A stretch of 64,000 nucleotides of DNA from Kineothrix sp. IPX-CK. Lineage in GTDB: Bacteria; Bacillota; Clostridia; Lachnospirales; Lachnospiraceae. The position numbers were made by a program, and so were the translations under genes. Below, in pieces: positions 8,263 to 16,471 of the stretch (positions are counted from its first letter, which is position 1; the number at the start of each line of letters is the position of its first letter). The stretch spans positions 1,116,001 to 1,180,000 of the forward strand of contig NZ_CP146256.1 of the NCBI RefSeq assembly GCF_039134705.1. The letters run 5' to 3'. A model generated the notes under the pieces. That model did no database searches. It worked only from the letters and a program-made list of their open reading frames with translations, and was not told where the DNA came from.

Positions 8263-9351
8263 TTATAATCCTCCGTTTACGTCTTTAAGCGCCACCCATG
8301 CTCCGGCCTCTTGCACGGACTGGTAAGTAGCAATTAACGCCTGCATGATCATAATACCGTCCTGTGCGGTCGCGCCTGTGCATGGACTTCTCTCCAGGAT
8401 ACTCCTCGCAAAGCCCTCCAGCTCTCTGCGGTAGAACTGCCCGTCAAAGGCAGCTGGAGTGAAAGCAGTTTCCGCAGACTTATCGAAGCACTCTACGATA
8501 GAAGAACGGAACTCCCAAGGATTAAACGTCTTTGCATAAATAGTTCCCTGTGTACCGTAAAGTTCACAACCTTCATGCCAGTGCTGGGCAATAGCCACCG
8601 TAAGGTCCAAGCTTCCGATGGCGCCGCTTTCGAAGTTACAGTCGATGAGCCACGAATGCAGATTTTCCTTATGAACATAACGGGCGGAAACGTCCCGAAC
8701 GGGTCCCATAAAATAAAGAGCGGTATCGAACAAATGGCTGCCGTGACCGAGAAGATAATAGCGGTCCAGTATGGCCTTTGGATTCCCGTCCGGTTTTTTC
8801 ATAGATGCGCTGGAATAAAGGATGGGCATGACGTTATCGGTCAGCGTATAGCGTCCGATACTGTCGCAGTACCAGCCTTTATAGGTGGTAATTTCGCCCA
8901 TTTTCTCTTCCTTAAATCGTTTCGCATATTGCAGCCCTTCGTCATAGCGCTTCATATGCCCGACTTGCAAAAGCAGGCCTCTTTCTTCCGCCAATTCTTT
9001 CAGTTCCAGACATTCCTCGATGGAAACACCCATCGGCTTTTCTAAAAGCACATGCTTGCCTGCTAAAATAGCCTGTTTTGCACAGGGGACATGGAACTGG
9101 TCGCCGATTCCGATGATGACTGCCTCTACAGAGGAATCCGCCAACATTTTTTCATAATCTGTATAGAGGCTGTCCGGCTCGTAAACGGCGGCCATTTTAT
9201 TTAAGAGTTCCTCAGAAACGTCACAAATCGCCTGCAAATGAATATTTTTAGCCTTACTGCTTCCGATGAGATGAGCTGCCTGACAGATAATGCCGCATCC
9301 CAGCACACCTACGCGCAGGCAGCGTTCCTCCTTCTTTACATTCGTGTTCAT
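8263..9351 (-). CDS. Gfo/Idh/MocA family oxidoreductase
   Basis: 362 residues. The ATG at 9351 is chosen because GGGAGCAGGA lies a few bases upstream; the frame stays open to a TTG at 9384. The N-terminal dinucleotide fold shows VGVLGCGIICQAAHL, and the family signature EKPM (LLEKPMGVS) is followed by the second alpha/beta domain. These enzymes use NAD(P) to oxidise or reduce sugars and cyclitols. It leads the three-gene minus-strand operon with the isomerase and hydrolase. Confidence 0.88.
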   Translation of the reverse strand: MNTNVKKEERCLRVGVLGCGIICQAAHLIGSSKAKNIHLQAICDVSEELLNKMAAVYEPDSLYTDYEKMLADSSVEAVIIGIGDQFHVPCAKQAILAGKHVLLEKPMGVSIEECLELKELAEERGLLLQVGHMKRYDEGLQYAKRFKEEKMGEITTYKGWYCDSIGRYTLTDNVMPILYSSASMKKPDGNPKAILDRYYLLGHGSHLFDTALYFMGPVRDVSARYVHKENLHSWLIDCNFESGAIGSLDLTVAIAQHWHEGCELYGTQGTIYAKTFNPWEFRSSIVECFDKSAETAFTPAAFDGQFYRRELEGFARSILERSPCTGATAQDGIMIMQALIATYQSVQEAGAWVALKDVNGGL

Positions 9352-9573
9352 TCTATAATCCTGCTCCCTTCGAATAAGCTGCAATTTCGCAACTGCTTAT
9401 CGCTATGGCTGTAATAAGGCATAACGCATTACCATATTTACCGTAGCACTTGCATGGTGTAGTATCAAGCATATATTTTGCGTGTTTTTGCATGTTTTTT
9501 TCGTCAGTATGAAAATGCAGTATTTAAAGTTCAGCATTCAGCAGGGTAATGATTCCGTTATAAAACATACTTC

Positions 9574-10050
9574 CTAAAAATTAAAAACTTTTTCCCAATC
9601 GAAGCAGCCGGATTCTTCCGTGCTATTCGGCCACTGGCCGCACCATGCAGGGACACCGGGAGTTTCCACTCTGTCAAAGCTGGGTGTGTAGGGTTTGATG
9701 TCTAGTACCGGGGTGTTATCATTTGCGTCAATAAAAGCAACTTGAATAACGCCCCTTTCAAAGTCAATTCGAATGATTTCTGCCGTAGTCAAAGCTATCG
9801 GATTAGGGCGTACAGGCGATCTTGTGGCAAAGATTCCCATTATTTCGGGAGCGCCTTTGTAAGGCTGTTCTGTCTGCAGTACAGAACGTGATTGTTCATC
9901 ATCATAATCGCTGAACCACCAAAGCACATTGATATGGCTGAAACCATCCAGCGCCTGCAAAGCCGGAATATAATTTTTATCCACCTCAATAAAGGTACTG
10001 TTTTCACTGCTGCAAATCTTTCCGATTGGATGTACTGCTAAATTATTCAT
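9574..10050 (-). CDS. trmO: TrmO-like tRNA methyltransferase (TsaA family)
   Basis: 158 residues. The TsaA/TrmO signature is clear: IGKI near the start, GFSHINVLWWF, and the family hallmark FATRSPVRPNPI, then DIKPYTPSFD. TrmO uses SAM to methylate the threonylcarbamoyl-adenosine at tRNA position 37. The bacterial E. coli-type enzyme is longer by a C-terminal domain; the single-domain form here is common in Firmicutes and archaea. AAGGAGGATATGAT precedes the start. Neighbouring regulators do not explain its role. Confidence 0.82.
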   Translation of the reverse strand: MNNLAVHPIGKICSSENSTFIEVDKNYIPALQALDGFSHINVLWWFSDYDDEQSRSVLQTEQPYKGAPEIMGIFATRSPVRPNPIALTTAEIIRIDFERGVIQVAFIDANDNTPVLDIKPYTPSFDRVETPGVPAWCGQWPNSTEESGCFDWEKVFNF

Positions 10051-10097
10051 ATCATATCCTCCTTATATTTGATGTGAGAACAGCGTAAACCCTCACA

Positions 10098-10913
10098 TCA
10101 TGTGAGGGTCAAGGGGATTTGAAGTTCTATCAAATATTTTTCAGGATCATTTTCATTCCACGGCCCGCGATGAACGATTTGCCGCGTTTGCCCGGACATC
10201 TTATATTGGCAGTTTTTTTGCAGCCACTCGGCAAAAGCCGTATATGCCCCGGCTATATTAGAAAAATTTCCATATACCATGGTACAAGCCATTGCCGGTA
10301 CGGGCTCGGTGTTCCGACATATAAAAATATCAGTGCTCCTGAAATAATCTTTTACAGGAGCGCATAGCTCAACATCAACAAGGGTTTCTTTGTATTCGCT
10401 ATCGTGATAAATAGAGAAAGTGTCATTGGATATAATAATATGATTTTTTTCGGCGAAAGCGGATAGCTCTTGCCATAGTCCGCCCTCGGCATAGTAGTCC
10501 GCTATTACCCTGCGCAGGGAAAGGACTTCATAACCAGGAATGGATTTGATTGATATATTATAGTGCATTTCATTTTTCGCGTTTAAGATTTCCTTCTTCG
10601 CAAGTTCTATTTTCCTTAACTTTTCCTGTGCACTTTGAATTGTTTTTTCTATTTCTGCGTATTTTTCATCGAGCTGTTCCACAAGCAATCCATCATCTCT
10701 TTTGTTAAGAGCTGACGCGATTTCTGCAACATTAAAGCCACTGTCGCGCAGATACACGATTCTGTTGAGAATAGGTATCTGCGTGGCGCAGTACATGCGA
10801 TACCCGGTCCATTTATCGATTTCGGCAGGCTTTAAAAGTCCTATTTCGTCATAGTATCTGAGCATCCGTATTGAAATTTGTGTCAGCTTTGAAAATTCTC
10901 CAATTCTAAACAT
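10098..10913 (-). CDS. MerR family regulator with GyrI-like effector domain
   Basis: 271 residues from ATG 10913, with AGGTGG seven bases upstream. The N-terminal winged helix is a standard MerR domain (FRIGEFSKLTQISIRMLRYY, then GLLKPAEIDKWTGYR), followed by a dimer coiled coil (about residues 80-120) and a C-terminal GyrI/AraC-type effector-binding half (from about 130, ESP fold). BmrR-like proteins of this kind sense small hydrophobic molecules. It sits directly upstream of the TrmO gene on the same strand (47 bases), so the two may be expressed together. Confidence 0.85.
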   Translation of the reverse strand: MFRIGEFSKLTQISIRMLRYYDEIGLLKPAEIDKWTGYRMYCATQIPILNRIVYLRDSGFNVAEIASALNKRDDGLLVEQLDEKYAEIEKTIQSAQEKLRKIELAKKEILNAKNEMHYNISIKSIPGYEVLSLRRVIADYYAEGGLWQELSAFAEKNHIIISNDTFSIYHDSEYKETLVDVELCAPVKDYFRSTDIFICRNTEPVPAMACTMVYGNFSNIAGAYTAFAEWLQKNCQYKMSGQTRQIVHRGPWNENDPEKYLIELQIPLTLT

Positions 10914-10971
10914 GATATCACCACCTGTCACCTACAATTATAAGCATTGTTTCGTATACTTCAAGGCGGCA

Positions 10972-11721
10972 TCACCAACAGATCTTATTCTTATATTTAG
11001 TCTGCATCTGCTTTGTGACCGGATGCTCACAAATAATCCTGTCCGCAGCATCGATAGGACAGATGATATAGTTGGAAATTTTATCCAGCTTTGAGCAGGA
11101 GCACATGACATTAATTTCGGAGCTGTTTTCCACGAGAAGCCGTTTTACGGAGGTTTCGTCCTCATAGGGATAAGGCACCGAGATGCCGCCCTGTGCATCC
11201 ACCGCGTAGGCGCCCAGAAAGCATTGGTCGAAGCGAAATTCCCTTAGTTGCTGGTAGACCGTCTCGCCTACGGTAGTCTGGGATTCCTTGTTATAGTGTC
11301 CACCCAGAAAGGTGACGTCTATGTTGGGGCGCTTGCGAAGCTCCTCAGCAACCGGAAAGCTATTGGTCACCACCCGCAGAGTGATGGAAATTGGCATGAG
11401 AGAAGCGAACAGCGTATTCGTTGTGCCGCCGTCCACTGCGATGAGAGAATGGGGGCGAACGAGGCTGGTAGCCTTTTTGGCGACCATATATTTCTCATCC
11501 CTTTCCAGGTTTTTCCTCGCATCCAGAGCTAACGGCTGCCTCTTCCTGGCAATAGCGCCGCCGTATACCCTCCTTAAGATTCCCTGTTCCTCTAATTCGC
11601 TTAAATCCCTTCGGATGGTGTCTCTGGACAGCCGGAAATTATGCGACAGTTCTTCCACGTTCACCTTGCCGGAAGCATATAGAACATCTAAAATATGCTG
11701 ATGGCGTTCTTCCTTTAACAT
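10972..11721 (-). CDS. DeoR family transcriptional regulator
   Basis: 249 residues from ATG 11721, chosen by AGGAG six bases upstream and because the DeoR helix-turn-helix begins at once (MLKEERHQHILDVLYASGKV, then LSRDTIRRDLSELEEQGILRR). The C-terminal sugar-phosphate sensor domain has the GGTTN phosphate loop. Such repressors sense phosphorylated sugars. It is on the same strand as, and some 1.6 kb upstream of, the sugar isomerase operon, which is a plausible target. Confidence 0.87.
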   Translation of the reverse strand: MLKEERHQHILDVLYASGKVNVEELSHNFRLSRDTIRRDLSELEEQGILRRVYGGAIARKRQPLALDARKNLERDEKYMVAKKATSLVRPHSLIAVDGGTTNTLFASLMPISITLRVVTNSFPVAEELRKRPNIDVTFLGGHYNKESQTTVGETVYQQLREFRFDQCFLGAYAVDAQGGISVPYPYEDETSVKRLLVENSSEINVMCSCSKLDKISNYIICPIDAADRIICEHPVTKQMQTKYKNKICW

Positions 11722-11932
11722 AGCCTTCTCCTCGCAATTCATTGAAAACGTTAATTGTTTAAATATAATGTTATCATTTTCCAAGCCTTAATATTGGCAA
11801 TATTTTAACATATTTCAGATATATTTCCAATAACCCTGAAAAGCTAAATTAATTGGAGGGAGATACCGATAGTAATATTACAAGGATGTAAATTGCGCTA
11901 TGGACGATGACTTTTTTGAAGGGAGCAATGAT

Positions 11933-12241
11933 ATGGCAATAACGGGATTGGGAAACGGTTATGATGAGCAAAATGGATTCCGCCGGAAGCTGCGGGAAAA
12001 GAGTGGGGACGAAAAGGAGAATAGGACATCGGATTTTATGCAGCAGATCCGCGACAAAAAAGAAGAGATACTTGAAAAGATAAAAAATGGAGATACGGAG
12101 CCGAGCTTCCAGATAGGGAGCCAGTCGTTTACGCAAAAGGAATGGGATAAGCTCCTCAAGGCCATTGACGGGTCGAAGGAAGAAGCGAAGAGAGAAGCTG
12201 AGGCCGGCGATGAAGCTGTTGCTGTTGGAGAGCAGCTTTGA
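11933..12241 (+). CDS. Conserved small charged protein
   Basis: 102 residues if it starts at ATG 11933, which follows GAAGGGAG by seven bases; ATG 11900 has no good site. The middle is charged and likely helical (DFMQQIRDKKEEILEKIKNG), followed by FQIGSQSFTQKEWDKLLK, a motif I associate with short Lachnospiraceae hypothetical proteins. No cysteine, signal or membrane helix. Function not recognised. Confidence 0.6.
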   Translation: MAITGLGNGYDEQNGFRRKLREKSGDEKENRTSDFMQQIRDKKEEILEKIKNGDTEPSFQIGSQSFTQKEWDKLLKAIDGSKEEAKREAEAGDEAVAVGEQL

Positions 12242-12308
12242 CAGCACAGCTTTTGTTCCGCGCGCGTGGCTGCGCGTCTATTTTTAGGTAATAGGAGCCT
12301 TTCCTATA
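12239..12308 (-). repeat. Dispersed non-coding repeat, copy A
   Basis: Read on the minus strand this holds an ATAGGAAAGGCTCCTAT block, then GCGCAGCCACGCGCGCGGAA, CAAAAGCTGTGC. The same ordered blocks occur at 28644-28800 and 44460-44570. It starts at the stop codon of the small charged protein and lies in the convergent gap before the flavin reductase gene. Confidence 0.6.
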
Positions 12309-12312
12309 CATA

Positions 12313-12354
12313 ATATATCATAGGCGGGCCGGCAAGGCTCCTCCTATGATATAT
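12313..12354. terminator. Hairpin between convergent genes
   Basis: A perfect 12-base inverted repeat, ATATATCATAGG (12313-12324) and its complement at 12343-12354, flanks an 18-base G/C-rich loop between two convergent genes. There is no clear T run, so termination function is only inferred from position. Confidence 0.4.
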
Positions 12355-12390
12355 CGATAAATGGCTCTGATTATCTCATATGTGTCCCGT

Positions 12391-12927
12391 TTACTCTATG
12401 ATATATGCGCTGACAATTTCTGCGAAGTATGCGACATGGTAATCTTTGTTCGCTCCGTGGAAGCTGCTATCCACATCCTGCGGATAAAACGCAGTATTGA
12501 TTTCGTCAGGAAGCCTGTTGCCTTCCTGCTTATTCGTATAGAGTACCTTACATTCCAGTGTGAGAGGAAGCTCTTTGATTCCCGGTACGGAAGTTTTGTC
12601 GGAAGTTTCGAGAGTTAAGCCCAACTCCTTTATCTTATCCACGTCCCGGCCGGATTTCGTGCCGCAGAAGCCCAAAATCTTTTTATCATAATCGCCGTAA
12701 GGTACGCTGATCGTGAATTCCGCATTCTTTTCTAACTGAGAATTCGTAAAACGGCCTTCTCTGACAAAAACTATAAAGATAGGTCTACCCCACTCAATTC
12801 CCAGCGTCCCCCAGGATATGGTCATGGAATTTACTTTGTCATCTGTCTTCGTAGTTAATAAGACGCCCGTCTTAACGCCGTTCATAATCTCATTTGCATA
12901 GTTAAAAACTTCAATTTCTCTTTTCAT
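12391..12927 (-). CDS. Flavin reductase family protein (flavoredoxin-like)
   Basis: 178 residues. The split-barrel FMN-binding pattern is visible: GVLLTTKTDDKVNSMTISWG near residues 20-40, IFIVFVREGRFT, and a GFCGTKSGRDVDK loop. Members bind FMN and reduce it or pass electrons in anaerobes. AAGGAGGAATATTCG precedes the ATG. It is divergent from an HxlR regulator, the usual arrangement for redox enzymes controlled by that family. Confidence 0.85.
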   Translation of the reverse strand: MKREIEVFNYANEIMNGVKTGVLLTTKTDDKVNSMTISWGTLGIEWGRPIFIVFVREGRFTNSQLEKNAEFTISVPYGDYDKKILGFCGTKSGRDVDKIKELGLTLETSDKTSVPGIKELPLTLECKVLYTNKQEGNRLPDEINTAFYPQDVDSSFHGANKDYHVAYFAEIVSAYIIE

Positions 12928-12959
12928 CGAATATTCCTCCTTGAAGATTTATTATTTGT

Positions 12960-12988
12960 ATGATACATTGATATGCATAAAACTGCAA
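12960..12988 (-). promoter_or_regulatory. Promoter for the flavin reductase gene
   Basis: On the minus strand: TTGCAG (12988-12983), a 17-base spacer, then TATCAT (12965-12960). The transcript would start about 25 bases before the ribosome site of the flavin reductase gene. Confidence 0.5.
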
Positions 12989-13012
12989 GTATGCACTTTT
13001 TAGTGAGATACT
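12988..13012. promoter_or_regulatory. Candidate HxlR operator
   Basis: An imperfect inverted repeat, AGTATGCAC (12988-12996) against GTGAGATACT (13003-13012), abuts the -35 of the flavin reductase promoter and lies upstream of the HxlR gene. Position and symmetry suggest the regulator's own site; this is inference. Confidence 0.4.
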
Positions 13013-13080
13013 ATCAAAATAGAGAGTAAGGATTGCGAAATACGGATTATTCCGGCAATTGGTTGGGAAGGAGAAAGAGA

Positions 13081-13443
13081 ATGAAAAGCTGTGGAACGGA
13101 TGAAAAAGTGAATGTGAAGCCTTTTGCCTATGCGATGTCTTTGATTGATGGCAAGTGGAAAATGCATATATTGTTTTGGCTTTGGAAGAGGGATGTTTTG
13201 CGGTATGGGGAGCTGAAGCGTTCGCTTGAGACGATTACGCATAAAATGCTTAGCACTCAGCTGAAGGAGCTGGAAGCGGATGATTTGATTGTGCGTAAGG
13301 AATACTCTCAGATTCCGCCTAAGGTGGAATACTCCCTGTCTGGAAGGGGGCTGACTCTTATGCCCGTTTTGCAATGCCTGTGCGAGTGGGGAAACTGTCA
13401 TATTGATGATGGGAAAGTGCCTGAAATAATAAACGGAAGGTGA
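13081..13443 (+). CDS. HxlR family transcriptional regulator
   Basis: 120 residues from ATG 13081, with GGAAGGAG eight bases upstream. The HxlR winged helix is typical: LIDGKWKMHILFWLWKRDVLRYGELKRSL, then the recognition region ITHKMLSTQLKELEADDLIVRKEY and the beta wing. Four cysteines (near residues 4, 100, 103 and 107 by eye) could allow redox sensing, as in some relatives. It faces the flavin reductase gene and is four bases from the next gene. Confidence 0.88.
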   Translation: MKSCGTDEKVNVKPFAYAMSLIDGKWKMHILFWLWKRDVLRYGELKRSLETITHKMLSTQLKELEADDLIVRKEYSQIPPKVEYSLSGRGLTLMPVLQCLCEWGNCHIDDGKVPEIINGR

Positions 13444-13447
13444 AATT

Positions 13448-14206
13448 ATGGTGTCCGAAACATACGAGGCATATGCGATCAATTCTGCGTATGCAAATGT
13501 TTCGGTTGAAGAGAACATGCGAGAGGGTGTTTTGGCGTTCAGGGCTTTTTTGTGCCGGCTTTACGATGTTTTATACGCCAAAGGAGATATCTATGATAAT
13601 AGCAAAAAAGTTGCCCATGAATATGAAAACCGTACTACACTTTCGGTGTATTATCCATTCCTGCACAATGTAAGCATCATACTAATGAACATAGGTTATC
13701 ATGGCATGCCAAGTAAAAATGAGCAATCCCTGGTCTGCCAAAATACCGTATTAAATGGAAAGCTGTCTGTTACCAAGAACCTCGAATGCCTGCAATTTCT
13801 GGCAGATTGCGGTATTGGCATTGACGGCATAGACATAAATGAAAAAAAGCAGAACTTATCAGACATCAAAACCATAAAGATAACATATCCGGATAACCCA
13901 ATCATGCTGAAATATTGTTATAAACGGAAGGATTTATGGGGAATCAACGCTTCCCTCAACAACGGTTATCATATCAATGTGAAATCGACAAAGACGAACG
14001 AATATACTGACACCATCAAAACATTTCCGCCAATTTTGCAGGAACTGATCGCAAAGGGATATGGCTGCGGCAGAAAAAGAGAAATCGGTCATTGTGACGG
14101 CGGTTGCCGTGGACTTCCCATATCGTTGGATGATTCTGTTTTACATATGCGGGATGACATTCAAACATGGTTTGATCAGGAATTGTCATGCTTGCAAAAG
14201 AAATAA
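13448..14206 (+). CDS. Conserved protein of unknown function
   Basis: 252 residues; GGAAGGTGA precedes the ATG and the gap to the HxlR stop is four bases, so it is co-transcribed. The protein has no membrane helix. A C-terminal cluster of cysteines and glycines (GYGCGRKREIGHCDGGCRGLP) could bind metal or form disulfides. I do not recognise a named family. The linkage to a redox-type regulator suggests a stress or detoxification role, but that is only context. Confidence 0.65.
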   Translation: MVSETYEAYAINSAYANVSVEENMREGVLAFRAFLCRLYDVLYAKGDIYDNSKKVAHEYENRTTLSVYYPFLHNVSIILMNIGYHGMPSKNEQSLVCQNTVLNGKLSVTKNLECLQFLADCGIGIDGIDINEKKQNLSDIKTIKITYPDNPIMLKYCYKRKDLWGINASLNNGYHINVKSTKTNEYTDTIKTFPPILQELIAKGYGCGRKREIGHCDGGCRGLPISLDDSVLHMRDDIQTWFDQELSCLQKK

Positions 14207-14234
14207 AATTTATATATTTTATATAATGTTAATT

Positions 14235-14262
14235 TTGAATCTAAAATATCATAGTGTATAAT
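14235..14262 (+). promoter_or_regulatory. Promoter for hflK-hflC
   Basis: TTGAAT (14235-14240), 16-base spacer, TATAAT (14257-14262), about 50 bases before the hflK start. Confidence 0.55.
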
Positions 14263-14314
14263 ATAATTAAGAAATTCTTCATAACCTAATATAATCTTAA
14301 AAAGAGGAGAGAAA

Positions 14315-15391
14315 ATGAAAGTAACGAGAGATGAAAATGGAGCTGGATTCGAAAGATTCAGCGGAGGAGAAGTAAACAAAGGTCCCTCCAATTTTAAGAA
14401 AGTAGTCAGGGGGATCAAGATAACCCTTCTGGTACTTGTCGTAGCAGTCTGCCTTCTAAGCAGCTTTTATAAAGTAGGGGAACAGCAGCAGGCTGTTATT
14501 ACCATGTTCGGTAAGGTAGTAGATGTGAAGGGAGCCGGATTATATGTCAAAATCCCCTTCATTCAGCACGCTATTAAAGTAGATACTACCACCCATGGCT
14601 TACAGATAGGCTATCGTACATCCGGCGAGGAGTCGGACAATTACAGCGTGCCCGAAGAGGCGATGATGATCACCTCCGATTTCAATTTTGTCAATGTGGA
14701 TTTTTATCTGGAATATAGAGTAAGTAATCCCCAAACCTATTTGTATGCTTCCGGATCCCCCGAGGAGATTCTTCGCAACACTGCTCAGGCATGTATCCGG
14801 ACCGTTATAAGCAACTATAATGTTGACGACGTTATCACCACGGGAAAGAGCCAGATTCAGGCTGACATTCGTGTTTTGCTGGGTGAGGAGCTGCAAAAGA
14901 ACGATATAGGGCTCCAGATCGTAAACCTGACCATTCAGGATGCGGAGCCGCCCACAGATGCTATTATGCAGGCGTTTAAGTCCGTAGAGACTGCAAAGCA
15001 GGGAAAAGAGACAGCTATCAATAACGCGAAGAAGTATCAGAATGAGAAGGTGCCGCAGGCGGAAGCGGATGCGGATAAGATCATCCAGCAGGCGGAAGCG
15101 GCTAAGACGGCGAGAATTAATGAGGCAGAGGGACAGGTGGCGAGATTTAACGAAATGTATGCGGAATACATCAAAAATCCCCTTATAACGAAGCAGCGTA
15201 TCTTCTATGAGACAATGGAGGATGTGCTTCCCGGTGCTAAGGTTATTATTGACGATGGAAACACTCAGAACATTCTGCCCCTGGAGCCGTTTACCGGCAC
15301 GGAAGGAAGCAGGTCTTCCATTACCCAGAGCACCGGTGCCGGCATGGAGGAAAATGGGCTCCTTGAAGAAAACGATGAAATTAAGGAATAG
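14315..15391 (+). CDS. hflK: SPFH/band-7 protein, HflK type
   Basis: 358 residues. A short cytoplasmic N-terminus, one membrane helix at about residues 32-50 (KITLLVLVVAVCLLSS), then a band-7 domain beginning VGEQQQAVITMFGKVV and a long helical region rich in Ala/Glu/Lys (about 225-290). HflK with HflC forms a large membrane cage around FtsH and limits its proteolysis in E. coli. AAGAGGAGAGAAA precedes the ATG. The hflC gene follows 36 bases later. Confidence 0.88.
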   Translation: MKVTRDENGAGFERFSGGEVNKGPSNFKKVVRGIKITLLVLVVAVCLLSSFYKVGEQQQAVITMFGKVVDVKGAGLYVKIPFIQHAIKVDTTTHGLQIGYRTSGEESDNYSVPEEAMMITSDFNFVNVDFYLEYRVSNPQTYLYASGSPEEILRNTAQACIRTVISNYNVDDVITTGKSQIQADIRVLLGEELQKNDIGLQIVNLTIQDAEPPTDAIMQAFKSVETAKQGKETAINNAKKYQNEKVPQAEADADKIIQQAEAAKTARINEAEGQVARFNEMYAEYIKNPLITKQRIFYETMEDVLPGAKVIIDDGNTQNILPLEPFTGTEGSRSSITQSTGAGMEENGLLEENDEIKE

Positions 15392-15427
15392 CAGAGAAGC
15401 GAGTACGGATAAAAAGAGGGAAAATAG

Positions 15428-16291
15428 ATGAAAAAAACGAAAATTATAGCGGTTATTGTAGTTCTGGCGGCGCTGTTTATATCCGGCAATTCAATCTTTA
15501 CTGTTGCGGAGAATGAATACGCGGTAGTGACTCAGTTTGGAAAGATTCAATATGTAGTATCGGAGGCGGGAGCAAGCGTCAAGGTTCCGTTCATCCAGAC
15601 GGTAAGAAAGATTCCGAAGGAACTTCGGGTTTACGATATTAACCAGTCAGATGTCATTACAAGTGATAAAAAATCGATGATTGCCGACGACTATATATTA
15701 TGGCGCATCACGGATCCGGTTAAATTCGCACAGACGCTTAACTACTCCATCGGCAGCGCGGAGGACAGAAGCAGCGTGGCGGCTTACAATGCCACTAAGA
15801 ATGTCATAAGCTCCATGACGCAGGATGAAATCATTGCAGCCAGAGGAACGAGGCTGACGGAGATGATCACCCAGAATGCCAATGCGGCAATCGGAGAGTA
15901 CGGCATTGAAATCGTCAAGACGGAGATCAAGCTGCTGGATCTGCCTGATGATAATAAGGAAGCAGTTTATGAAAGAATGGTTTCCGAGCGTAACAACATA
16001 GCGGCTTCCTATGCGGCGGAAGGTAAATCGGAAGCACAGAAGATCATGAATCAGACGGATAAGAATGTATCGGTCATGCTGGCGGAGGCGAAGAAGCAGG
16101 CGGCTGTTCTGGAAGCCGAGGGTGAATCGGAATATATGAAAAAGCTGGCGGAGGCTTATAACGATGAGAGCAAGGCGGATTTCTATACGTATATCAGAAG
16201 TTTGGATGCGCTTAAGAACTCTTTGCAGGGTGAAAATAAAACAATTATTCTGGATAAGGATTCCGCTATCGCGAGGTTATTTTATCAATAA
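15428..16291 (+). CDS. hflC: SPFH/band-7 protein, HflC type
   Basis: 287 residues. One N-terminal membrane helix (about 5-22), band-7 domain starting VAENEYAVVTQFGKIQ, a central conserved ITDPVKFAQTL, and a coiled helical C-terminus with EGKSEAQKIMNQTD and a final LDKDSAIARLFYQ. The partner of the upstream HflK. The gene is followed by a strong terminator, closing a two-gene operon. Confidence 0.88.
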   Translation: MKKTKIIAVIVVLAALFISGNSIFTVAENEYAVVTQFGKIQYVVSEAGASVKVPFIQTVRKIPKELRVYDINQSDVITSDKKSMIADDYILWRITDPVKFAQTLNYSIGSAEDRSSVAAYNATKNVISSMTQDEIIAARGTRLTEMITQNANAAIGEYGIEIVKTEIKLLDLPDDNKEAVYERMVSERNNIAASYAAEGKSEAQKIMNQTDKNVSVMLAEAKKQAAVLEAEGESEYMKKLAEAYNDESKADFYTYIRSLDALKNSLQGENKTIILDKDSAIARLFYQ

Positions 16292-16330
16292 AAAAGCAAT
16301 CAATAGTATATTAATGTCGTTTATTAGCAT

Positions 16331-16373
16331 AAAATCGGGGAGAATGTCGAAAAATATTCTGCCCGATTTTTAA
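16331..16373 (+). terminator. Terminator after hflC
   Basis: AAAATCGGG and AGAAT pair with ATTCT and CCCGATTTT around a short loop, followed by TTTTTAATTATTTT. Confidence 0.85.
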
Positions 16374-16390
16374 TTATTTTATCAATATTA

Positions 16391-16419
16391 TTGAATACGC
16401 GAAACCAATATGATATATT
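16391..16419 (+). promoter_or_regulatory. Promoter for the SBP-GGDEF gene
   Basis: TTGAAT (16391-16396), 17-base spacer, TATATT (16414-16419), just after the hflC terminator and 53 bases before the start codon. Confidence 0.5.
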
Positions 16420-16471
16420 GGAACTTACGTGGGGAGTAAGCAAACTTGGTTGGTAAGAAAGTAGGGAGCTT

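Noticed and set aside
7823..9045. Plus-strand open frames of 128-156 codons opposite the isomerase and Gfo/Idh genes
   Set aside because: Antisense shadows of clear family members with no start signals.
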